DNA of 64,000 nt, from NCBI RefSeq assembly GCF_008807375.1, contig NZ_CP043311.1, forward strand, positions 3,824,001 to 3,888,000. Direction: 5' to 3'. This document shows positions 37,860-47,733 of this stretch, in pieces (the first letter of the stretch is position 1; each line of letters starts with the position of its first letter). The position numbers and the translations under genes are program-made. The notes under the pieces were generated by a model. The model had not been told where the DNA came from. It was given only the letters and a program-made list of their open reading frames with translations, and searched no databases. Origin of the DNA: Pseudomonas lalkuanensis (GTDB lineage Bacteria > Pseudomonadota > Gammaproteobacteria > Pseudomonadales > Pseudomonadaceae).

Positions 37860-37879
37860 CCAGAAGAGGATGAAAGCAC

Positions 37880-38674
37880 ATGGGTTTTCTCGCCGGTAAG
37901 CGCGTACTGATCGTTGGCGTAGCCAGCAAACTGTCCATCGCATCGGGCATCGCTGCAGCCATGCACCGCGAAGGCGCCGAGCTCGCCTTCACCTATCAGA
38001 ACGAAAAACTGAAGGGCCGCGTGGAAGAATTCGCCGAGGGCTGGGGTTCCAGCGCCGAGCTCTGCTTCCCCTGCGACGTGGCCAAGGACGAAGAGATCGC
38101 CGCGGTCTTCGAGGCCCTGAGCAAGAAGTGGGATGGCCTGGACTGCATCGTGCACTCCGTTGGCTTCGCCCCGGGCGACCAGCTGGATGGCGACTTCACC
38201 GAAGTCACCACTCGCGAAGGTTTCCGCATTGCCCACGATATCAGCGCCTACAGCTTCGTGGCCCTGGCCAAGGCCGGCCGCGAAATGATGAAAGGCCGCA
38301 ACGGTAGCCTGCTGACCCTGTCCTACCTGGGCGCCGAGCGCACCATGCCGAACTACAACGTCATGGGCATGGCCAAGGCCAGCCTGGAAGCCGGCGTCCG
38401 TTACCTGGCCGGCAGCCTCGGCCCGGAAGGCACCCGCGTCAACGCCATCTCTGCCGGCCCGATCCGTACACTGGCCGCTTCCGGCATCAAGAGCTTCCGC
38501 AAGATGCTTGCCGCCAACGAGAAGCAGACCCCCCTGCGCCGCAACGTGACCATCGAAGAAGTCGGCAACGCCGGCGCCTTCCTCTGCTCCGACCTGGCTT
38601 CGGGTATCAGCGGCGAAATCATGTACGTCGACGGTGGCTTCAATACCACCGCCATGGGCAATATCGAAGACTGA
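37880..38674 (+). CDS. fabI: Enoyl-[acyl carrier protein] reductase FabI
   Basis: 264 aa. It is an atypical SDR with the FabI nucleotide-binding pattern ([13 protein letters not shown]) and active-site residues Y149, Y159 and K166 in [20 protein letters not shown]. It carries out the last reduction in each round of fatty acid elongation using NADH, and is the enzyme inhibited by triclosan. The ribosome site is AGAGGATG. The gene may be read both from the npp transcript and from its own promoter, which I could not place. A terminator follows. Confidence 0.95.
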   Translation: MGFLAGKRVLIVGVASKLSIASGIAAAMHREGAELAFTYQNEKLKGRVEEFAEGWGSSAELCFPCDVAKDEEIAAVFEALSKKWDGLDCIVHSVGFAPGDQLDGDFTEVTTREGFRIAHDISAYSFVALAKAGREMMKGRNGSLLTLSYLGAERTMPNYNVMGMAKASLEAGVRYLAGSLGPEGTRVNAISAGPIRTLAASGIKSFRKMLAANEKQTPLRRNVTIEEVGNAGAFLCSDLASGISGEIMYVDGGFNTTAMGNIED

Positions 38675-38691
38675 TAGTCGCCCTGACGGAA

Positions 38692-38717
38692 AAGCCCGCA
38701 CTCGTGCGGGCTTTTTT
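38692..38717 (+). terminator. Intrinsic terminator of fabI
   Basis: AAGCCCGCA and TGCGGGCTT pair around CTCG, followed by T residues. Confidence 0.9.
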
Positions 38718-38742
38718 GTGCAGCGTTTGAATGCATTCGCCT

Positions 38743-38770
38743 CGTAGGAGCGAGTTCTGCTCTCGAAGCG
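38743..38770. repeat. Degenerate REP-like element
   Basis: CGTAGGAGCGAGTTCTGCTC followed by TCGAAGCG resembles the second class of Pseudomonas REPs (GTAGGAGCGAGC...). The inverted part (GAGCGAG/CTCTCG) is imperfect. It lies between the terminators of fabI and ppiD. Confidence 0.4.
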
Positions 38771-38791
38771 ACTCCGGGCACGCGCAAAAGA

Positions 38792-38815
38792 AAAAGGCCG
38801 CTTAAGCGGCCTTTT
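38792..38815. terminator. Bidirectional terminator between fabI and ppiD
   Basis: A perfect palindrome with AAAAGGCCGCTT as left arm; T runs stand on both strands. It serves ppiD on the minus strand and backs up fabI on the plus strand. Confidence 0.85.
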
Positions 38816-38829
38816 CTTCAGCGAGTCGA

Positions 38830-40704
38830 TCAGAAGCGTTCGATCTTCGCTTTTTCTTCCAGCTGACGACGGAACGCAGCGAAGTCCTGTTGGCCACTGC
38901 GCGAGGCCAGGAAGCGGCTATACATCGCCTTTTCCTGCTCGGAGAGCTTCTCTTCCGACTGGTTCACACCGTTCAGGCGGATCACCACGTAATCGCCATC
39001 GTTCAGCTTCACGCCAGTGAATTCCGGCTTGTCGGCTGCGGCCGGCTTGGCCATGCGGAACAGCGCCTGCAGCAGCACCGGATCAACACCCTCCTGGCTG
39101 CGAGTAGCGGCTTCCACCACCTGCCAGGACTGACCGTCCTGCGCCTGCTCGATCGGAGTCTTGCCTTCACGCAGGCTGGCGATCAGGGCATCGCCCTTGG
39201 TCTTGGCAGCTTCGCTGGCCTTCTGGCTCTGCAGATGCTGACGAATGCTGTCACTGACCTTCTCCAGTGCCAGCTGCTCAGGCTTCTTGTGCTCTTTCGC
39301 ACGCAGGACGACGACGGTATCCGGATCCAGTTCGATGGCCGAGCTGTTGGCGCCGTCTTCCAGCACTTCCGGGCTGAAGGCAGCCTGGAGCACCTGGCGA
39401 TTGGCAGTCAGGCCTTCACCGCCTTCACGGCCGAAGGGCGCGCTGGTCTTCACTTCCAGGTTCAGTTCCTGGGCCGGCTGGGCAAGGTCGGACGCCTCGA
39501 ACGCGGCATCTTCCAGCTCCTTGCTCACCTCGACGAAGCGCTGCTCGACCTGCTGGGCCTTGATGTCATGCTCGAGCTTCGGTTTCAGGCTCTCGAAGCT
39601 CGGCACATCAGGTGCCTGCACGCCCAGCAGCTTGATCAGGTGCCAGCCGTACTGGGTGCGCACCGGGGCGGAAACTTCGCCCTGCTTCAGTGCATACAAC
39701 GACTCTTCGAACGCGGGCTCGTAGACGCCAGGACCGGCAAAACCGAGGTCGCCGCCGTTGGCAGCAGAACCGGAATCGTCGGAGAACTCCTTGGCCAGCG
39801 CTGCGAAGTCTTCGCCCTTGTCCAGGCGCTGCTTGATCTGCTCGATCTTGGCCTTGGCCTGCTCTTCGTTCAGTTTGTCATTGACCTCCACCAGGATGTG
39901 GGCGGCCTGACGCTGTTCGGCAAGGTTGCTGATCTCTTTCTGGTACTGGGCCTTGAGGTCTTCCTCCTTGGCTTCGACCTGGCTGAAGAAGGCAGACTTC
40001 TTCAGTTCGACGTACTCGATCACCACCTGTTCAGGGCTCATGAACTGATCGGAGTGGCCGTCGTAGTAAGCCTTGACCTCGTCATCGGAAACGCTGACCG
40101 CAGCCGGGTCGGCCTTCAGGGTCAAGGTCGCGAAATCGCGGGTCTGCTTTTCCAGGCGGGCGAAGGCTTCAACTTCAGCATCAGTCACGAAACCGCTGCC
40201 AGCCAGACCGGCACGCAGCTGGCCGATGAGCATTTCCTGCTCCAGCATCTGGCGGAATTGCAGACGGTTGTAGTTCATCTGGCGGATGACCTGGTCGAAG
40301 CGGTCGGCGTTGAACTTGCCGTCCACCTGGAATTCCGGCGTCTGCAGGATCAGCTGGTCAATGGAGCCCTGCGAGAAGGCGAAATCGGCATCCTTCGCAC
40401 CTTGCAGCAGGAGCTTGCGCTCGATCAGGCCTTTCAATGCGGCCTCACGCAGCAGCTTCTCGTCCAGCAAGGACGCGTCGAAGTCCTTGCCCAGCTGCTG
40501 TTGCAGCTGCCGGCGCTGCATGTTCACCGCTTCGCTCAGCTGGTCCAGGGTGATTTCGTCACCGTTGACCTCAGCCGCGTTCTGGCGATTGCTGGTGGCA
40601 TTGAAGATGGCGTCGAAACCGGTCAGCGCCAGCAGCGCGATGATGACGCCAATAATGGTTTTGGCAATCCACCCCTGTGAATTGTCCCGAATGTTCTGCA
40701 GCAT
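38830..40704 (-). CDS. ppiD: Periplasmic folding chaperone / peptidyl-prolyl isomerase PpiD
   Basis: 624 aa from ATG 40704 (GGGGGA upstream; MLQNIRDNSQGWIAK). One N-terminal membrane helix (about residues 15-34, TIIGVIIALLALTGFDAIF) anchors it in the inner membrane. A SurA-like N-terminal chaperone region follows, then a parvulin domain near residues 265-360 (QAAHILVEVND ... GGDLGFAGPGVYEPAFEESLYALKQGEVS ... QYGWHLIKLLG) and a C-terminal helical region. It helps outgoing proteins at the Sec translocon. Its gene follows hupB in the Lon/HU stretch. Confidence 0.93.
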   Translation of the reverse strand: MLQNIRDNSQGWIAKTIIGVIIALLALTGFDAIFNATSNRQNAAEVNGDEITLDQLSEAVNMQRRQLQQQLGKDFDASLLDEKLLREAALKGLIERKLLLQGAKDADFAFSQGSIDQLILQTPEFQVDGKFNADRFDQVIRQMNYNRLQFRQMLEQEMLIGQLRAGLAGSGFVTDAEVEAFARLEKQTRDFATLTLKADPAAVSVSDDEVKAYYDGHSDQFMSPEQVVIEYVELKKSAFFSQVEAKEEDLKAQYQKEISNLAEQRQAAHILVEVNDKLNEEQAKAKIEQIKQRLDKGEDFAALAKEFSDDSGSAANGGDLGFAGPGVYEPAFEESLYALKQGEVSAPVRTQYGWHLIKLLGVQAPDVPSFESLKPKLEHDIKAQQVEQRFVEVSKELEDAAFEASDLAQPAQELNLEVKTSAPFGREGGEGLTANRQVLQAAFSPEVLEDGANSSAIELDPDTVVVLRAKEHKKPEQLALEKVSDSIRQHLQSQKASEAAKTKGDALIASLREGKTPIEQAQDGQSWQVVEAATRSQEGVDPVLLQALFRMAKPAAADKPEFTGVKLNDGDYVVIRLNGVNQSEEKLSEQEKAMYSRFLASRSGQQDFAAFRRQLEEKAKIERF

Positions 40705-40771
40705 GCGTCCCCCAGAAACGGTTGCATGGGATCGCAACCGAGTAACGCGGGTAGAGTATCCGAATATGAGA

Positions 40772-40795
40772 AAGGCGCATCCAAGGATGCGCCTT
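40772..40795 (-). terminator. Terminator-like hairpin after the tRNA-like element
   Basis: AAGGCGCATCC (40772-40782) and GGATGCGCCTT (40785-40795) pair with a two-base loop. The T run on the minus strand is short (CTTTCTC). It would end transcripts coming from hupB and the tRNA-like element. Confidence 0.65.
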
Positions 40796-40804
40796 CTCGT
40801 AGCT

Positions 40805-40867
40805 TGCGGAGTCTGAGATTCGAACTCTCCGGCAGTAGGAAGTAACCTTTCGCTTCCACCACTCCGC
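40805..40867 (-). ncRNA. tRNA-like three-way-junction element
   Basis: On the minus strand 63 bases fold like a shortened tRNA. GCGGAGT (complement of 40861-40867) and ACTCCGC (complement of 40806-40812) form a perfect 7-bp acceptor-type stem with one unpaired A after it. GGAAG/CTTCC forms a 5-bp hairpin with a 10-base loop, and GAGA-GTTCGAA-TCTC a T-arm-like hairpin with the TTCGAA core. GTGGTGGAA resembles the D-arm start of class II tRNAs. There is no third arm carrying an anticodon and no encoded CCA, so it cannot be a normal tRNA. It is either a degenerate tRNA or a structured RNA in the hupB 3' region. A terminator-like hairpin follows ten bases later. Confidence 0.5.
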
Positions 40868-40916
40868 TATCGGGCCAGGCTGAACCCGGCCCGGTCGGGC
40901 AGAGCCCGAAAGACGC

Positions 40917-41189
40917 TTAGTTGACGGCGTCTTTCAGAGCTTTGCCGGCCTTGAAGCCAGGGATCTTGGCAGCAGCGATCTTGATCGGCTTGCCAGTCTG
41001 CGGGTTGCGGCCAGTACGAGCAGCACGCTCTTTAACAGCGAAAGTACCGAAGCCAACCAGCACTACGGAGTCACCAGCCTTCAGAGCGCCAGTAACGGAT
41101 TCGATAACTGCGTCCAGCGCGCGGCCAGCTACAGCTTTCGGGATGTCAGCAGATGCGGCGATAGCATCGATCAGTTCCGACTTGTTCAC
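40917..41189 (-). CDS. hupB: Nucleoid protein HU-beta
   Basis: 90 aa, GTG start at 41189 preceded by [35 protein letters not shown] and the DNA-binding arm [30 protein letters not shown] are the HU signature. HU bends and compacts DNA as a dimer. Position between lon and ppiD is the conserved place for hupB. Strong promoter upstream; no terminator directly after the stop, only the hairpins and tRNA-like element described here. Confidence 0.95.
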   Translation of the reverse strand: MNKSELIDAIAASADIPKAVAGRALDAVIESVTGALKAGDSVVLVGFGTFAVKERAARTGRNPQTGKPIKIAAAKIPGFKAGKALKDAVN

Positions 41190-41282
41190 TCTTAAGTCCC
41201 CTTATTTCTGTTGAGTTGTTTCTTAGTTGTTTGGTGTAAGCAAAGCGGGTGCTGGATGGCCTGCCAACACATAAGAGCCGCT

Positions 41283-41312
41283 CTTATAACAAGGGCTCGA
41301 AAAATGTGTCAA
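41283..41312 (-). promoter_or_regulatory. Strong hupB promoter
   Basis: On the minus strand TTGACA (complement of 41307-41312) is followed by TTATAAG (complement of 41283-41289) with a 17- or 18-base spacer. It lies in the 136-base gap between lon and hupB, 94 bases before the hupB start. Confidence 0.8.
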
Positions 41313-41325
41313 GAAAGCCCCCCGG

Positions 41326-43722
41326 CTAATGCGTGCTGATTCGCTCCTTGGAATCAGTCTCGCGCTTGTCATCCTTTGCAACCATCTCCGGAGCCGCATC
41401 GGGCAAGGGCTCCGGGGCGTATTGCAGCGCAATTTGCAGGACCTCGTCAATCCATTTAACTGGTTTAATCGCCAAGTCTTGCTTGATATTTTCGGGAATT
41501 TCTTTCAGATCACGCACATTCTCTTCGGGAATGATCACGGTCTTGATTCCACCACGATGTGCGGCCAGTAATTTCTCTTTCAGACCACCAATCGCGAGCA
41601 CCTGTCCGCGCAGAGTAATTTCCCCCGTCATGGCCACATCGGCACGAACCGGAATCTGCGTCATGGCCGAAACCAGGGCGGTGCACATACCGATACCGGC
41701 ACTCGGACCATCTTTCGGAGTAGCGCCTTCCGGCATATGGATATGGATGTCGCGCTTTTCGTGGAAGTCAGCCGGAATACCCAGGCTCTTCGCGCGGCTG
41801 CGCACCACAGTCAGAGCAGCGGTGATGGATTCAGCCATCACGTCGCCCAGCGAACCGGTCTTGGTCAGTTGCCCCTTGCCGGGAACGACCGCCGCTTCGA
41901 TAGTCAGCAGCTCGCCGCCAACCTGGGTCCAGGCCAGGCCGGTCACTTGACCGATCTGATCCTGCTGCTCGGCCAGCCCGTAACGGTACTTGCGAACGCC
42001 CAGATAGTGTTCAAGCGATTCGGCGGTGACCTGAACCGCGAAGCGCTTCTCACGAGCGTGCTCCTTCACGGCCTTGCGGCACACTTTGGCGAGCTGGCGC
42101 TCGAGGCTGCGCACACCGGCTTCGCGGGTGTAGTAACGAATGATGTCGCGGATGGCCGCTTCGTCGAATTCCAGCTCGCCCTTCTTCAGGCCGTTGGCCT
42201 TGGTCTGCTTGGGCGCGAGGTATTTGACCGCGATATTGACCTTTTCGTCCTCGGTGTAACCCGGCAGACGGATCACCTCCATACGATCCAGCAACGGAGC
42301 CGGAATGTTCATGGAGTTGGCGGTGCACAGGAACATCACGTCCGAGAGGTCGTAGTCGACCTCCAGGTAGTGGTCGTTGAAGTTGTGGTTCTGCTCAGGG
42401 TCGAGCACTTCCAGCAGTGCGGATGCCGGATCACCGCGCATGTCACTGCCCATCTTGTCGATTTCATCGAGAAGGAACAGCGGGTTGCGCACGCCGACCT
42501 TGGTCATCTTCTGAATCAGACGCCCCGGCATGGAACCGATATAGGTACGGCGGTGACCACGGATCTCTGCCTCGTCACGCACGCCACCCAAGGCCATGCG
42601 TACGAACTTGCGGTTGGTGGCACGGGCGATGGATTCGGCAAGCGAGGTCTTGCCGACGCCAGGCGGCCCAACCAGGCAGAGCACCGGACCCTTGACCTTC
42701 TTCACGCGCTTCTGCACGGCAAGGTACTCGAGGATACGTTCCTTGACCTCTTCCAGGCCGTAGTGGTCGGCATCGAGGATATCCTCGGCCTTTGCCAGAT
42801 CCAGGCGAACCTTGCTCTCGGCCTTCCACGGCACATTGACCAGCCAATCGATGTAGGAACGCACCACGGTCGCTTCAGCGGACATCGGAGACATCTGCTT
42901 CAGCTTATTCAGTTCAGCGTTGGCCTTGGCCAGCGCTTCCTTGGTCAGGCCAGCATTGTCGATACGCTTCCTCAGCTCCTCGACTTCGTTGTGACCTTCG
43001 TCGATATCGCCAAGCTCTTTCTGAATGGCCTTCATCTGCTCATTCAGGTAGTACTCGCGCTGGCTGCGCTCCATCTGCTTCTTGACGCGACCACGGATGC
43101 GCTTCTCGACCTGCAGCAGGTCGATCTCGGCATCCAGCAGCGCCAGAACGTGCTCGACGCGCTCGGAGAGGTCGGTCAGCTCGAGGATTTCCTGTTTCTG
43201 CTCGATCTTCAGCGCCATGTGGGCAGCCATGGTGTCCACCAGACGGCCCGGCTCATCGATGCTGTTCAGCGAAGAAAGAACCTCGGAAGGCACCTTCTTG
43301 CCCAGCTGTACATACTGTTCGAACTGGCTGAGCAGGCTACGGATGAATACTTCGGATTCGCGCTCACCCGCGTCGACTTCGTCGACCAGGCTGACCTCAG
43401 CGCGGCAATGACCGTCGACCTCGATGAATCGCTCGATGGAACCACGCTGCTCGCCCTCGACCAGCACTTTCACGGTGCCATCCGGCAGCTTGAGCAGTTG
43501 AAGTACGGTGGCGACAGTACCCATGCGATACAGGGCATCTTCGCCCGGATCGTCATCGGCCGGGTTCTTCTGGGCAACCAGGAGAATCTGCTTGTCTCCC
43601 GTCATTGCCGCTTCGAGCGCCTCGATGGATTTCTCACGCCCTACGAACAGCGGGATGACCATGTGCGGATAAACCACGACATCGCGCAATGGCAGGAGAG
43701 GTAATTCGGCAGTCGTATTCAT
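41326..43722 (-). CDS. lon: ATP-dependent protease Lon
   Basis: 798 aa. It has the N-terminal LON substrate domain ([23 protein letters not shown]), a helical region, the AAA+ module (Walker [12 protein letters not shown], Walker [12 protein letters not shown]) and the C-terminal protease with Ser in [11 protein letters not shown] and Lys in [14 protein letters not shown] (Ser-Lys dyad). Length fits LonA. It degrades damaged and regulatory proteins in the cytoplasm. A sigma-32-like promoter precedes it, so heat induction is expected. Confidence 0.96.
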   Translation of the reverse strand: MNTTAELPLLPLRDVVVYPHMVIPLFVGREKSIEALEAAMTGDKQILLVAQKNPADDDPGEDALYRMGTVATVLQLLKLPDGTVKVLVEGEQRGSIERFIEVDGHCRAEVSLVDEVDAGERESEVFIRSLLSQFEQYVQLGKKVPSEVLSSLNSIDEPGRLVDTMAAHMALKIEQKQEILELTDLSERVEHVLALLDAEIDLLQVEKRIRGRVKKQMERSQREYYLNEQMKAIQKELGDIDEGHNEVEELRKRIDNAGLTKEALAKANAELNKLKQMSPMSAEATVVRSYIDWLVNVPWKAESKVRLDLAKAEDILDADHYGLEEVKERILEYLAVQKRVKKVKGPVLCLVGPPGVGKTSLAESIARATNRKFVRMALGGVRDEAEIRGHRRTYIGSMPGRLIQKMTKVGVRNPLFLLDEIDKMGSDMRGDPASALLEVLDPEQNHNFNDHYLEVDYDLSDVMFLCTANSMNIPAPLLDRMEVIRLPGYTEDEKVNIAVKYLAPKQTKANGLKKGELEFDEAAIRDIIRYYTREAGVRSLERQLAKVCRKAVKEHAREKRFAVQVTAESLEHYLGVRKYRYGLAEQQDQIGQVTGLAWTQVGGELLTIEAAVVPGKGQLTKTGSLGDVMAESITAALTVVRSRAKSLGIPADFHEKRDIHIHMPEGATPKDGPSAGIGMCTALVSAMTQIPVRADVAMTGEITLRGQVLAIGGLKEKLLAAHRGGIKTVIIPEENVRDLKEIPENIKQDLAIKPVKWIDEVLQIALQYAPEPLPDAAPEMVAKDDKRETDSKERISTH

Positions 43723-43780
43723 GGTATCAGCTCTACGGCGGCCCTCAGGCCGTAAACAGATGGGAAAACCCTTGGCCCTA

Positions 43781-43809
43781 AGATGGGGTTAGGTCAGGGA
43801 AAAAACAAG
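43781..43809 (-). promoter_or_regulatory. Sigma-32 (heat-shock) type promoter of lon
   Basis: On the minus strand CTTGTTT (complement of 43803-43809), 14-base spacer, CCCCATCT (complement of 43781-43788). This fits the RpoH consensus CTTGAAA-N13-15-CCCCATNT closely. The start codon lies about 60 bases downstream. Confidence 0.75.
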
Positions 43810-43826
43810 CTTTGAGGCAGGAAATA

Positions 43827-43850
43827 CAAAGGGGCCCGTAGGCCCCTTTG
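43827..43850 (-). terminator. Intrinsic terminator of clpX
   Basis: CAAAGGGGCC pairs with GGCCCCTTTG around CGTA, with a T-rich stretch behind it on the minus strand, six bases after the clpX stop. Confidence 0.85.
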
Positions 43851-43855
43851 TTTCA

Positions 43856-45136
43856 TCAAGCGTCAGGCGCCGCCTTGGCAGGCTGCTCGTTGTTCTCGTA
43901 GATCAACAGAGGCTTGGACGATCCCTCGATGACACTTTCGTCGATGACTACCTTGCTTACATCTGTTTGAGAGGGAATCTCATACATGGTGTCGAGCAGG
44001 ATACCTTCGAGAATGGAACGCAGGCCACGAGCACCGGTCTTGCGCTCCAGCGCCCGATGGGCGACGGCTTTCAGCGCATCCGGTCGGAACTCGAGGTCAA
44101 CGCCCTCCATCTCGAACAGTTTGGCGTACTGCTTGGTCAGTGCGTTCTTCGGCTCGGTGAGAATCTGCATCAGGGCAGCCTCGTCCAGCTCGTCGAGGGT
44201 GGCGATGACTGGCAAACGGCCTACGAACTCCGGAATCAGGCCGAACTTCACCAGATCTTCCGGTTCCACTTCGCGCAGGGCTTCGCCCACCTTCTTGCCG
44301 AGGTCCTTGCTGCGAACTTCGGCGTTGAAGCCGATTCCGCCCCTGGTAGAGCGATTCTGGATCACCTTCTCCAGGCCCGCGAACGCGCCACCGCAAATGA
44401 ACAGGATGTTGCGGGTATCGACCTGCAGGAACTCCTGTTGCGGGTGCTTGCGGCCACCTTGCGGCGGCACCGAGGCAACAGTGCCTTCGATCAGCTTCAG
44501 CAAGGCCTGCTGCACGCCCTCGCCTGATACGTCACGGGTGATGGACGGGTTGTCAGACTTGCGGGAAATCTTGTCGATTTCGTCGATGTAGACGATGCCC
44601 ATCTGGGCCTTCTCGACGTCGTAATCACACTTCTGCAGCAATTTCTGGATGATGTTTTCAACGTCTTCACCAACGTAGCCAGCCTCGGTGAGGGTGGTGG
44701 CGTCAGCGATGGTGAAGGGTACGTTGAGCAGACGTGCCAGGGTTTCAGCCAGCAGGGTCTTTCCGGAGCCGGTGGGGCCGATCAGCAGGATGTTGCTCTT
44801 GCCCAGTTCGACGTCATCTTTCTTGTCGCGCTGGTTAAGACGCTTGTAGTGGTTGTACACCGCTACCGCGAGGACCTTCTTCGCACGCTCCTGACCAATC
44901 ACGTACTGGTCGAGGATGGTGCGGATTTCCTTGGGTGCGGGCAGTTTGTGCGCACTGCTTTCGGCCTGGGCTTCCTGCACCTCCTCGCGGATGATGTCGT
45001 TGCACAGGTCGACGCACTCGTCGCAGATGAATACGGAGGGACCAGCAATCAGTTTGCGTACTTCGTGCTGGCTTTTGCCGCAGAAGGAGCAATAAAGCAG
45101 TTTGCCGTTGTCCTCGCCGTTGCGGGTGTCAGTCAT
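43856..45136 (-). CDS. clpX: ClpX, ATPase subunit of ClpXP protease
   Basis: 426 aa from ATG 45136 ([16 protein letters not shown]). The zinc-binding domain ligands C16, C19, C38 and C41 are present. The AAA+ domain has Walker A GPTGSGKT, Walker [10 protein letters not shown] and sensor-2 [10 protein letters not shown]; the pore loop GYVGED and the ClpP-contact IGF-type loop (GGIGFNAEV) are visible. It unfolds tagged proteins and feeds them to ClpP. It follows clpP with a 109-base gap that holds a GC-rich hairpin (45208-45228). Confidence 0.96.
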   Translation of the reverse strand: MTDTRNGEDNGKLLYCSFCGKSQHEVRKLIAGPSVFICDECVDLCNDIIREEVQEAQAESSAHKLPAPKEIRTILDQYVIGQERAKKVLAVAVYNHYKRLNQRDKKDDVELGKSNILLIGPTGSGKTLLAETLARLLNVPFTIADATTLTEAGYVGEDVENIIQKLLQKCDYDVEKAQMGIVYIDEIDKISRKSDNPSITRDVSGEGVQQALLKLIEGTVASVPPQGGRKHPQQEFLQVDTRNILFICGGAFAGLEKVIQNRSTRGGIGFNAEVRSKDLGKKVGEALREVEPEDLVKFGLIPEFVGRLPVIATLDELDEAALMQILTEPKNALTKQYAKLFEMEGVDLEFRPDALKAVAHRALERKTGARGLRSILEGILLDTMYEIPSQTDVSKVVIDESVIEGSSKPLLIYENNEQPAKAAPDA

Positions 45137-45207
45137 TCGATCGATCCAATCGGGTAGGCGTGAAACACAAGATGAAGGCAAATGCGGGCATTTTCAACCC
45201 CGCGAAA

Positions 45208-45228
45208 CGGCCGGATATTCTCCGGCCG
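45208..45228. other. Hairpin between clpP and clpX
   Basis: CGGCCGGA (45208-45215) pairs with TCCGGCCG (45221-45228), loop of five. Only three T residues follow on the minus strand, so at most it reduces read-through from clpP into clpX or protects the clpP mRNA end. Confidence 0.45.
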
Positions 45229-45245
45229 CAGTCTTGCGGATGGGC

Positions 45246-45887
45246 TTAGCCCGCGATCTGGCGCTTGTTGAGCACCTGGTCGATAAGGCCGTATTTGACC
45301 GCCTCGTCGCCACTCATGAAGTTGTCACGGTCGGTGTCGCGGGCGATGACGTCGATCGGCTGACCGCAGTGGTCAGCCAGGATCTTGTTCAGGCGCTCCC
45401 GGATGGTGAGGATTTCACGAGCGTGAATCTCGATATCCGACGCCTGACCCTGGAAACCGCCCAACGGCTGGTGAATCATCATGCGCGAGTGCGGCAGGCA
45501 GTAACGCTTGCCCGCAGCGCCACCAGCCAGAAGCAGTGCGCCCATGCTGCACGCTTGACCGATGCAGAGGGTGGAAACGTCGGGCTTGATGAACTGCATG
45601 GTGTCGTAGATCGACATACCAGCGGTTACCGAGCCGCCCGGGGAGTTGATGTAGAGCTGGATGTCCTTGTCGGGGTTCTCGGCCTCGAGGAACAGCAGCT
45701 GCGCCACTACCAGGTTGGCCATGTAGTCTTCGACCGGGCCGACCAGGAAGATCACGCGCTCCTTCAACAGGCGCGAATAGATGTCATAAGCACGTTCGCC
45801 GCGGGCGGACTGCTCGATCACCATCGGCACCAGGCCACCGGCGGCTTGGATGTCAGGCATTTGCTGCACGAAAGAATTGCGGGACAT
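45246..45887 (-). CDS. clpP: ClpP serine protease subunit
   Basis: 213 aa. The catalytic triad is S114 (GQACSMGA), H139 (SRMMIHQP) and D188 (ARDTDRDNF); the N-terminal propeptide and axial loop precede [24 protein letters not shown]. Fourteen copies form the proteolytic barrel that works with ClpX. The GGGAG ribosome site lies before ATG 45887. The gene follows tig, separated by an intrinsic terminator. Confidence 0.96.
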   Translation of the reverse strand: MSRNSFVQQMPDIQAAGGLVPMVIEQSARGERAYDIYSRLLKERVIFLVGPVEDYMANLVVAQLLFLEAENPDKDIQLYINSPGGSVTAGMSIYDTMQFIKPDVSTLCIGQACSMGALLLAGGAAGKRYCLPHSRMMIHQPLGGFQGQASDIEIHAREILTIRERLNKILADHCGQPIDVIARDTDRDNFMSGDEAVKYGLIDQVLNKRQIAG

Positions 45888-45931
45888 GTCCTGCGATCAC
45901 TCCCTAATTGGATAGTCATGTCTCAAAGACA

Positions 45932-45959
45932 CATAAGCCAGCTCGGAGGCTGGCTTATG
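45932..45959 (-). terminator. Intrinsic-type hairpin between tig and clpP
   Basis: CATAAGCCAGC (45932-45942) pairs with GCTGGCTTATG (45949-45959) around a six-base loop. T residues downstream on the minus strand are sparse, so partial read-through into clpP is likely. Confidence 0.7.
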
Positions 45960-45983
45960 GTGTGCTCGAAGGAGGCGGAACAA

Positions 45984-47294
45984 TCAGTCGGCTTTCGGAG
46001 CTTCTGCCGGCTTGACTGCCTCTTCGTAGGAAACCGACTTGTCGGTTACGTTGGCCTTCTGCAGGACAGTATCTACAACTTGTTCTTCCAGCACAACAGA
46101 ACGAACTTCGTTCAGTTGCTGGTCGTTCTTGTAGTACCAGGCCACTACCTGCTCCGGCTCCTGGTAAGCGGAAGCCATCTCTTCGATCAGTTCGCGCACG
46201 CGGGCTTCGTCGGGCTTCAGCTCGAACTGCTTGACCACTTCAGCAACGATCAGACCCAGGACAACGCGACGCTTGGCCTGCTCTTCGAACAGTTCCGCCG
46301 GCAGCTGCTCCGGATTGATGTTGCCGCCGAACTGCTGAACAGCCTGGACGCGCAGACGGTTCACTTCATTGGCGATCAGGGCCTTCGGCACTTCCACCGG
46401 GTTGGCAGCCAGCAGGCCGTCCATCACCTGGTTCTTCACCTTGGACTTGGTAGCCTGGCGCAGCTCGCGCTCCATGTTCTTGCGAACTTCGGCACGGAAA
46501 CCTTCCAGACCGCCTTCCTTGATACCGAACAGAGTGAAGAACTCGTCGTTCAGTTCCGGCAGTTGCGGAGCGGACACACCGTTTACGGTCACAGTGAACT
46601 CAGCAGTCTTACCAGCCAGGTCCAGGTTCTGGTAGTCAGCCGGGAAGGTCGGGTTGATCACGCGCTCTTCGCCAGCCTTGACGCCAACCAGGGCATCTTC
46701 GAAGCCCGGGATCATGCGGCCAGAGCCCAGGACCAGCAGGGTGCCCTTGGCGGAACCGCCAGCGAAGGCTTCGCCGTCGATCTTGCCGACGAAATCGATG
46801 TTCAGCTGATCGCCATTCTCGGCGGCGCGCTCAACGGCTTCGAAGCGGGTGTTCTGCTTGCGCAGGATGTCCAGCATGTTGTCGACGTCGGCGTCGCCAA
46901 CTTCGGCCTGCAGGCGCTCGATGGCGATGCCGTCGAAACCGGCGACCTGGAACTCGGGGAATACTTCGAAGGTGGCGATGTATTCCAGGTCCTTGCCCTT
47001 CTCGAACACTTTCGGCTCAACGGCCGGGGCGCCAGCCGGGTTCAGCTTCTGCTCGACAACAGCTTCATAGAAGGAAGACTGGATCAGGTCGCCCAGGACC
47101 TCCTGACGAGCGGAGTCCTCGAAGCGCTGACGGATGACGCTCATCGGTACCTTGCCCGGACGGAAGCCGGCAACCTTGGCGCGGCGGGCAGTCTGCTGCA
47201 GGCGCTTGGTCACTTCGTTCTCGACGCGCTCGGCCGGCACGCCGATGGTCATGCGGCGCTCAAGAGCGGAGGTGCTTTCTACAGAAACTTGCAT
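45984..47294 (-). CDS. tig: Trigger factor
   Basis: 436 aa from ATG 47294 ([23 protein letters not shown] upstream). It has the N-terminal ribosome-binding domain with the signature [16 protein letters not shown], a central FKBP-type isomerase domain (about residues 160-245, [24 protein letters not shown]), and a long helical C-terminal chaperone domain. It binds nascent chains at the ribosome exit. It heads the tig-clpP-clpX-lon order typical of proteobacteria. Confidence 0.96.
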   Translation of the reverse strand: MQVSVESTSALERRMTIGVPAERVENEVTKRLQQTARRAKVAGFRPGKVPMSVIRQRFEDSARQEVLGDLIQSSFYEAVVEQKLNPAGAPAVEPKVFEKGKDLEYIATFEVFPEFQVAGFDGIAIERLQAEVGDADVDNMLDILRKQNTRFEAVERAAENGDQLNIDFVGKIDGEAFAGGSAKGTLLVLGSGRMIPGFEDALVGVKAGEERVINPTFPADYQNLDLAGKTAEFTVTVNGVSAPQLPELNDEFFTLFGIKEGGLEGFRAEVRKNMERELRQATKSKVKNQVMDGLLAANPVEVPKALIANEVNRLRVQAVQQFGGNINPEQLPAELFEEQAKRRVVLGLIVAEVVKQFELKPDEARVRELIEEMASAYQEPEQVVAWYYKNDQQLNEVRSVVLEEQVVDTVLQKANVTDKSVSYEEAVKPAEAPKAD

Positions 47295-47354
47295 GGATAA
47301 TCCTCGTTGCACAGACATAAGCCGGGCGTTCCGGCCCCAGAATCAAGGGCATGC

Positions 47355-47383
47355 ATTCTAGTGGGTCGATTTACAGAAGTCAC
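47355..47383 (-). promoter_or_regulatory. Promoter of tig
   Basis: On the minus strand GTGACT (complement of 47378-47383), 17-base spacer, TAGAAT (complement of 47355-47360), about 60 bases before the tig start codon. Confidence 0.6.
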
Positions 47384-47510
47384 CCGCCAGAAACAGCCGG
47401 CAAATCGACGGAATGGAATAAAGAGAAATCGGGATGTTTCGGGGCAGGCAGAGACCTGCCCCCACGACAGCAGGACACCGCCACCCCCGAGAACAGACCA
47501 GAAATGAAAA

Positions 47511-47531
47511 CGCCAGGCTAAGAGCCTGGCG
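47511..47531 (-). terminator. Terminator after the distal tRNA-His
   Basis: CGCCAGGC (47511-47518) pairs with GCCTGGCG (47524-47531); the minus strand continues with TTTTCATTT. It is nearly identical to the hairpin at 47,843. Confidence 0.85.
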
Positions 47532-47543
47532 CTTTCATGAATA

Positions 47544-47620
47544 TGGGGTGGACGATGGGAATCGAACCCACGACACCAGGAGCCACAATCCTGTGCTCTA
47601 CCAACTGAGCTACGCCCACC
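47544..47620 (-). tRNA. tRNA-His (GUG), distal copy
   Basis: 77 bases with encoded CCA. It has the extra 5' G opposite C73, typical of tRNA-His; D-arm AGCTCAGTTGGTAGAGC, anticodon loop ATTGTGG with GUG anticodon, and T-arm GTGGGTTCGATTCCCAT. The sequence of the mature tRNA is identical to the copy at 47,876. Confidence 0.97.
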
Positions 47621-47733
47621 ATATTACGCATTTGCCGACCAGCATCGGCAGCGGAAGCATGGAGCCACCGCCTTACAACCAGAATCGCCAGAAACTCGCG
47701 GAACATCCACTGCTCAGCACGACTCGAACATCA

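Noticed and set aside
40805..40867. Calling the hupB-ppiD element a functional tRNA-Ser or tRNA-Leu
   Set aside because: Only 63 bases, no anticodon arm and no CCA; reported as tRNA-like instead.
45102..47300. A 732-codon plus-strand frame opposite clpP and tig
   Set aside because: Crosses two well-identified genes and a terminator in antisense; no recognisable domain.
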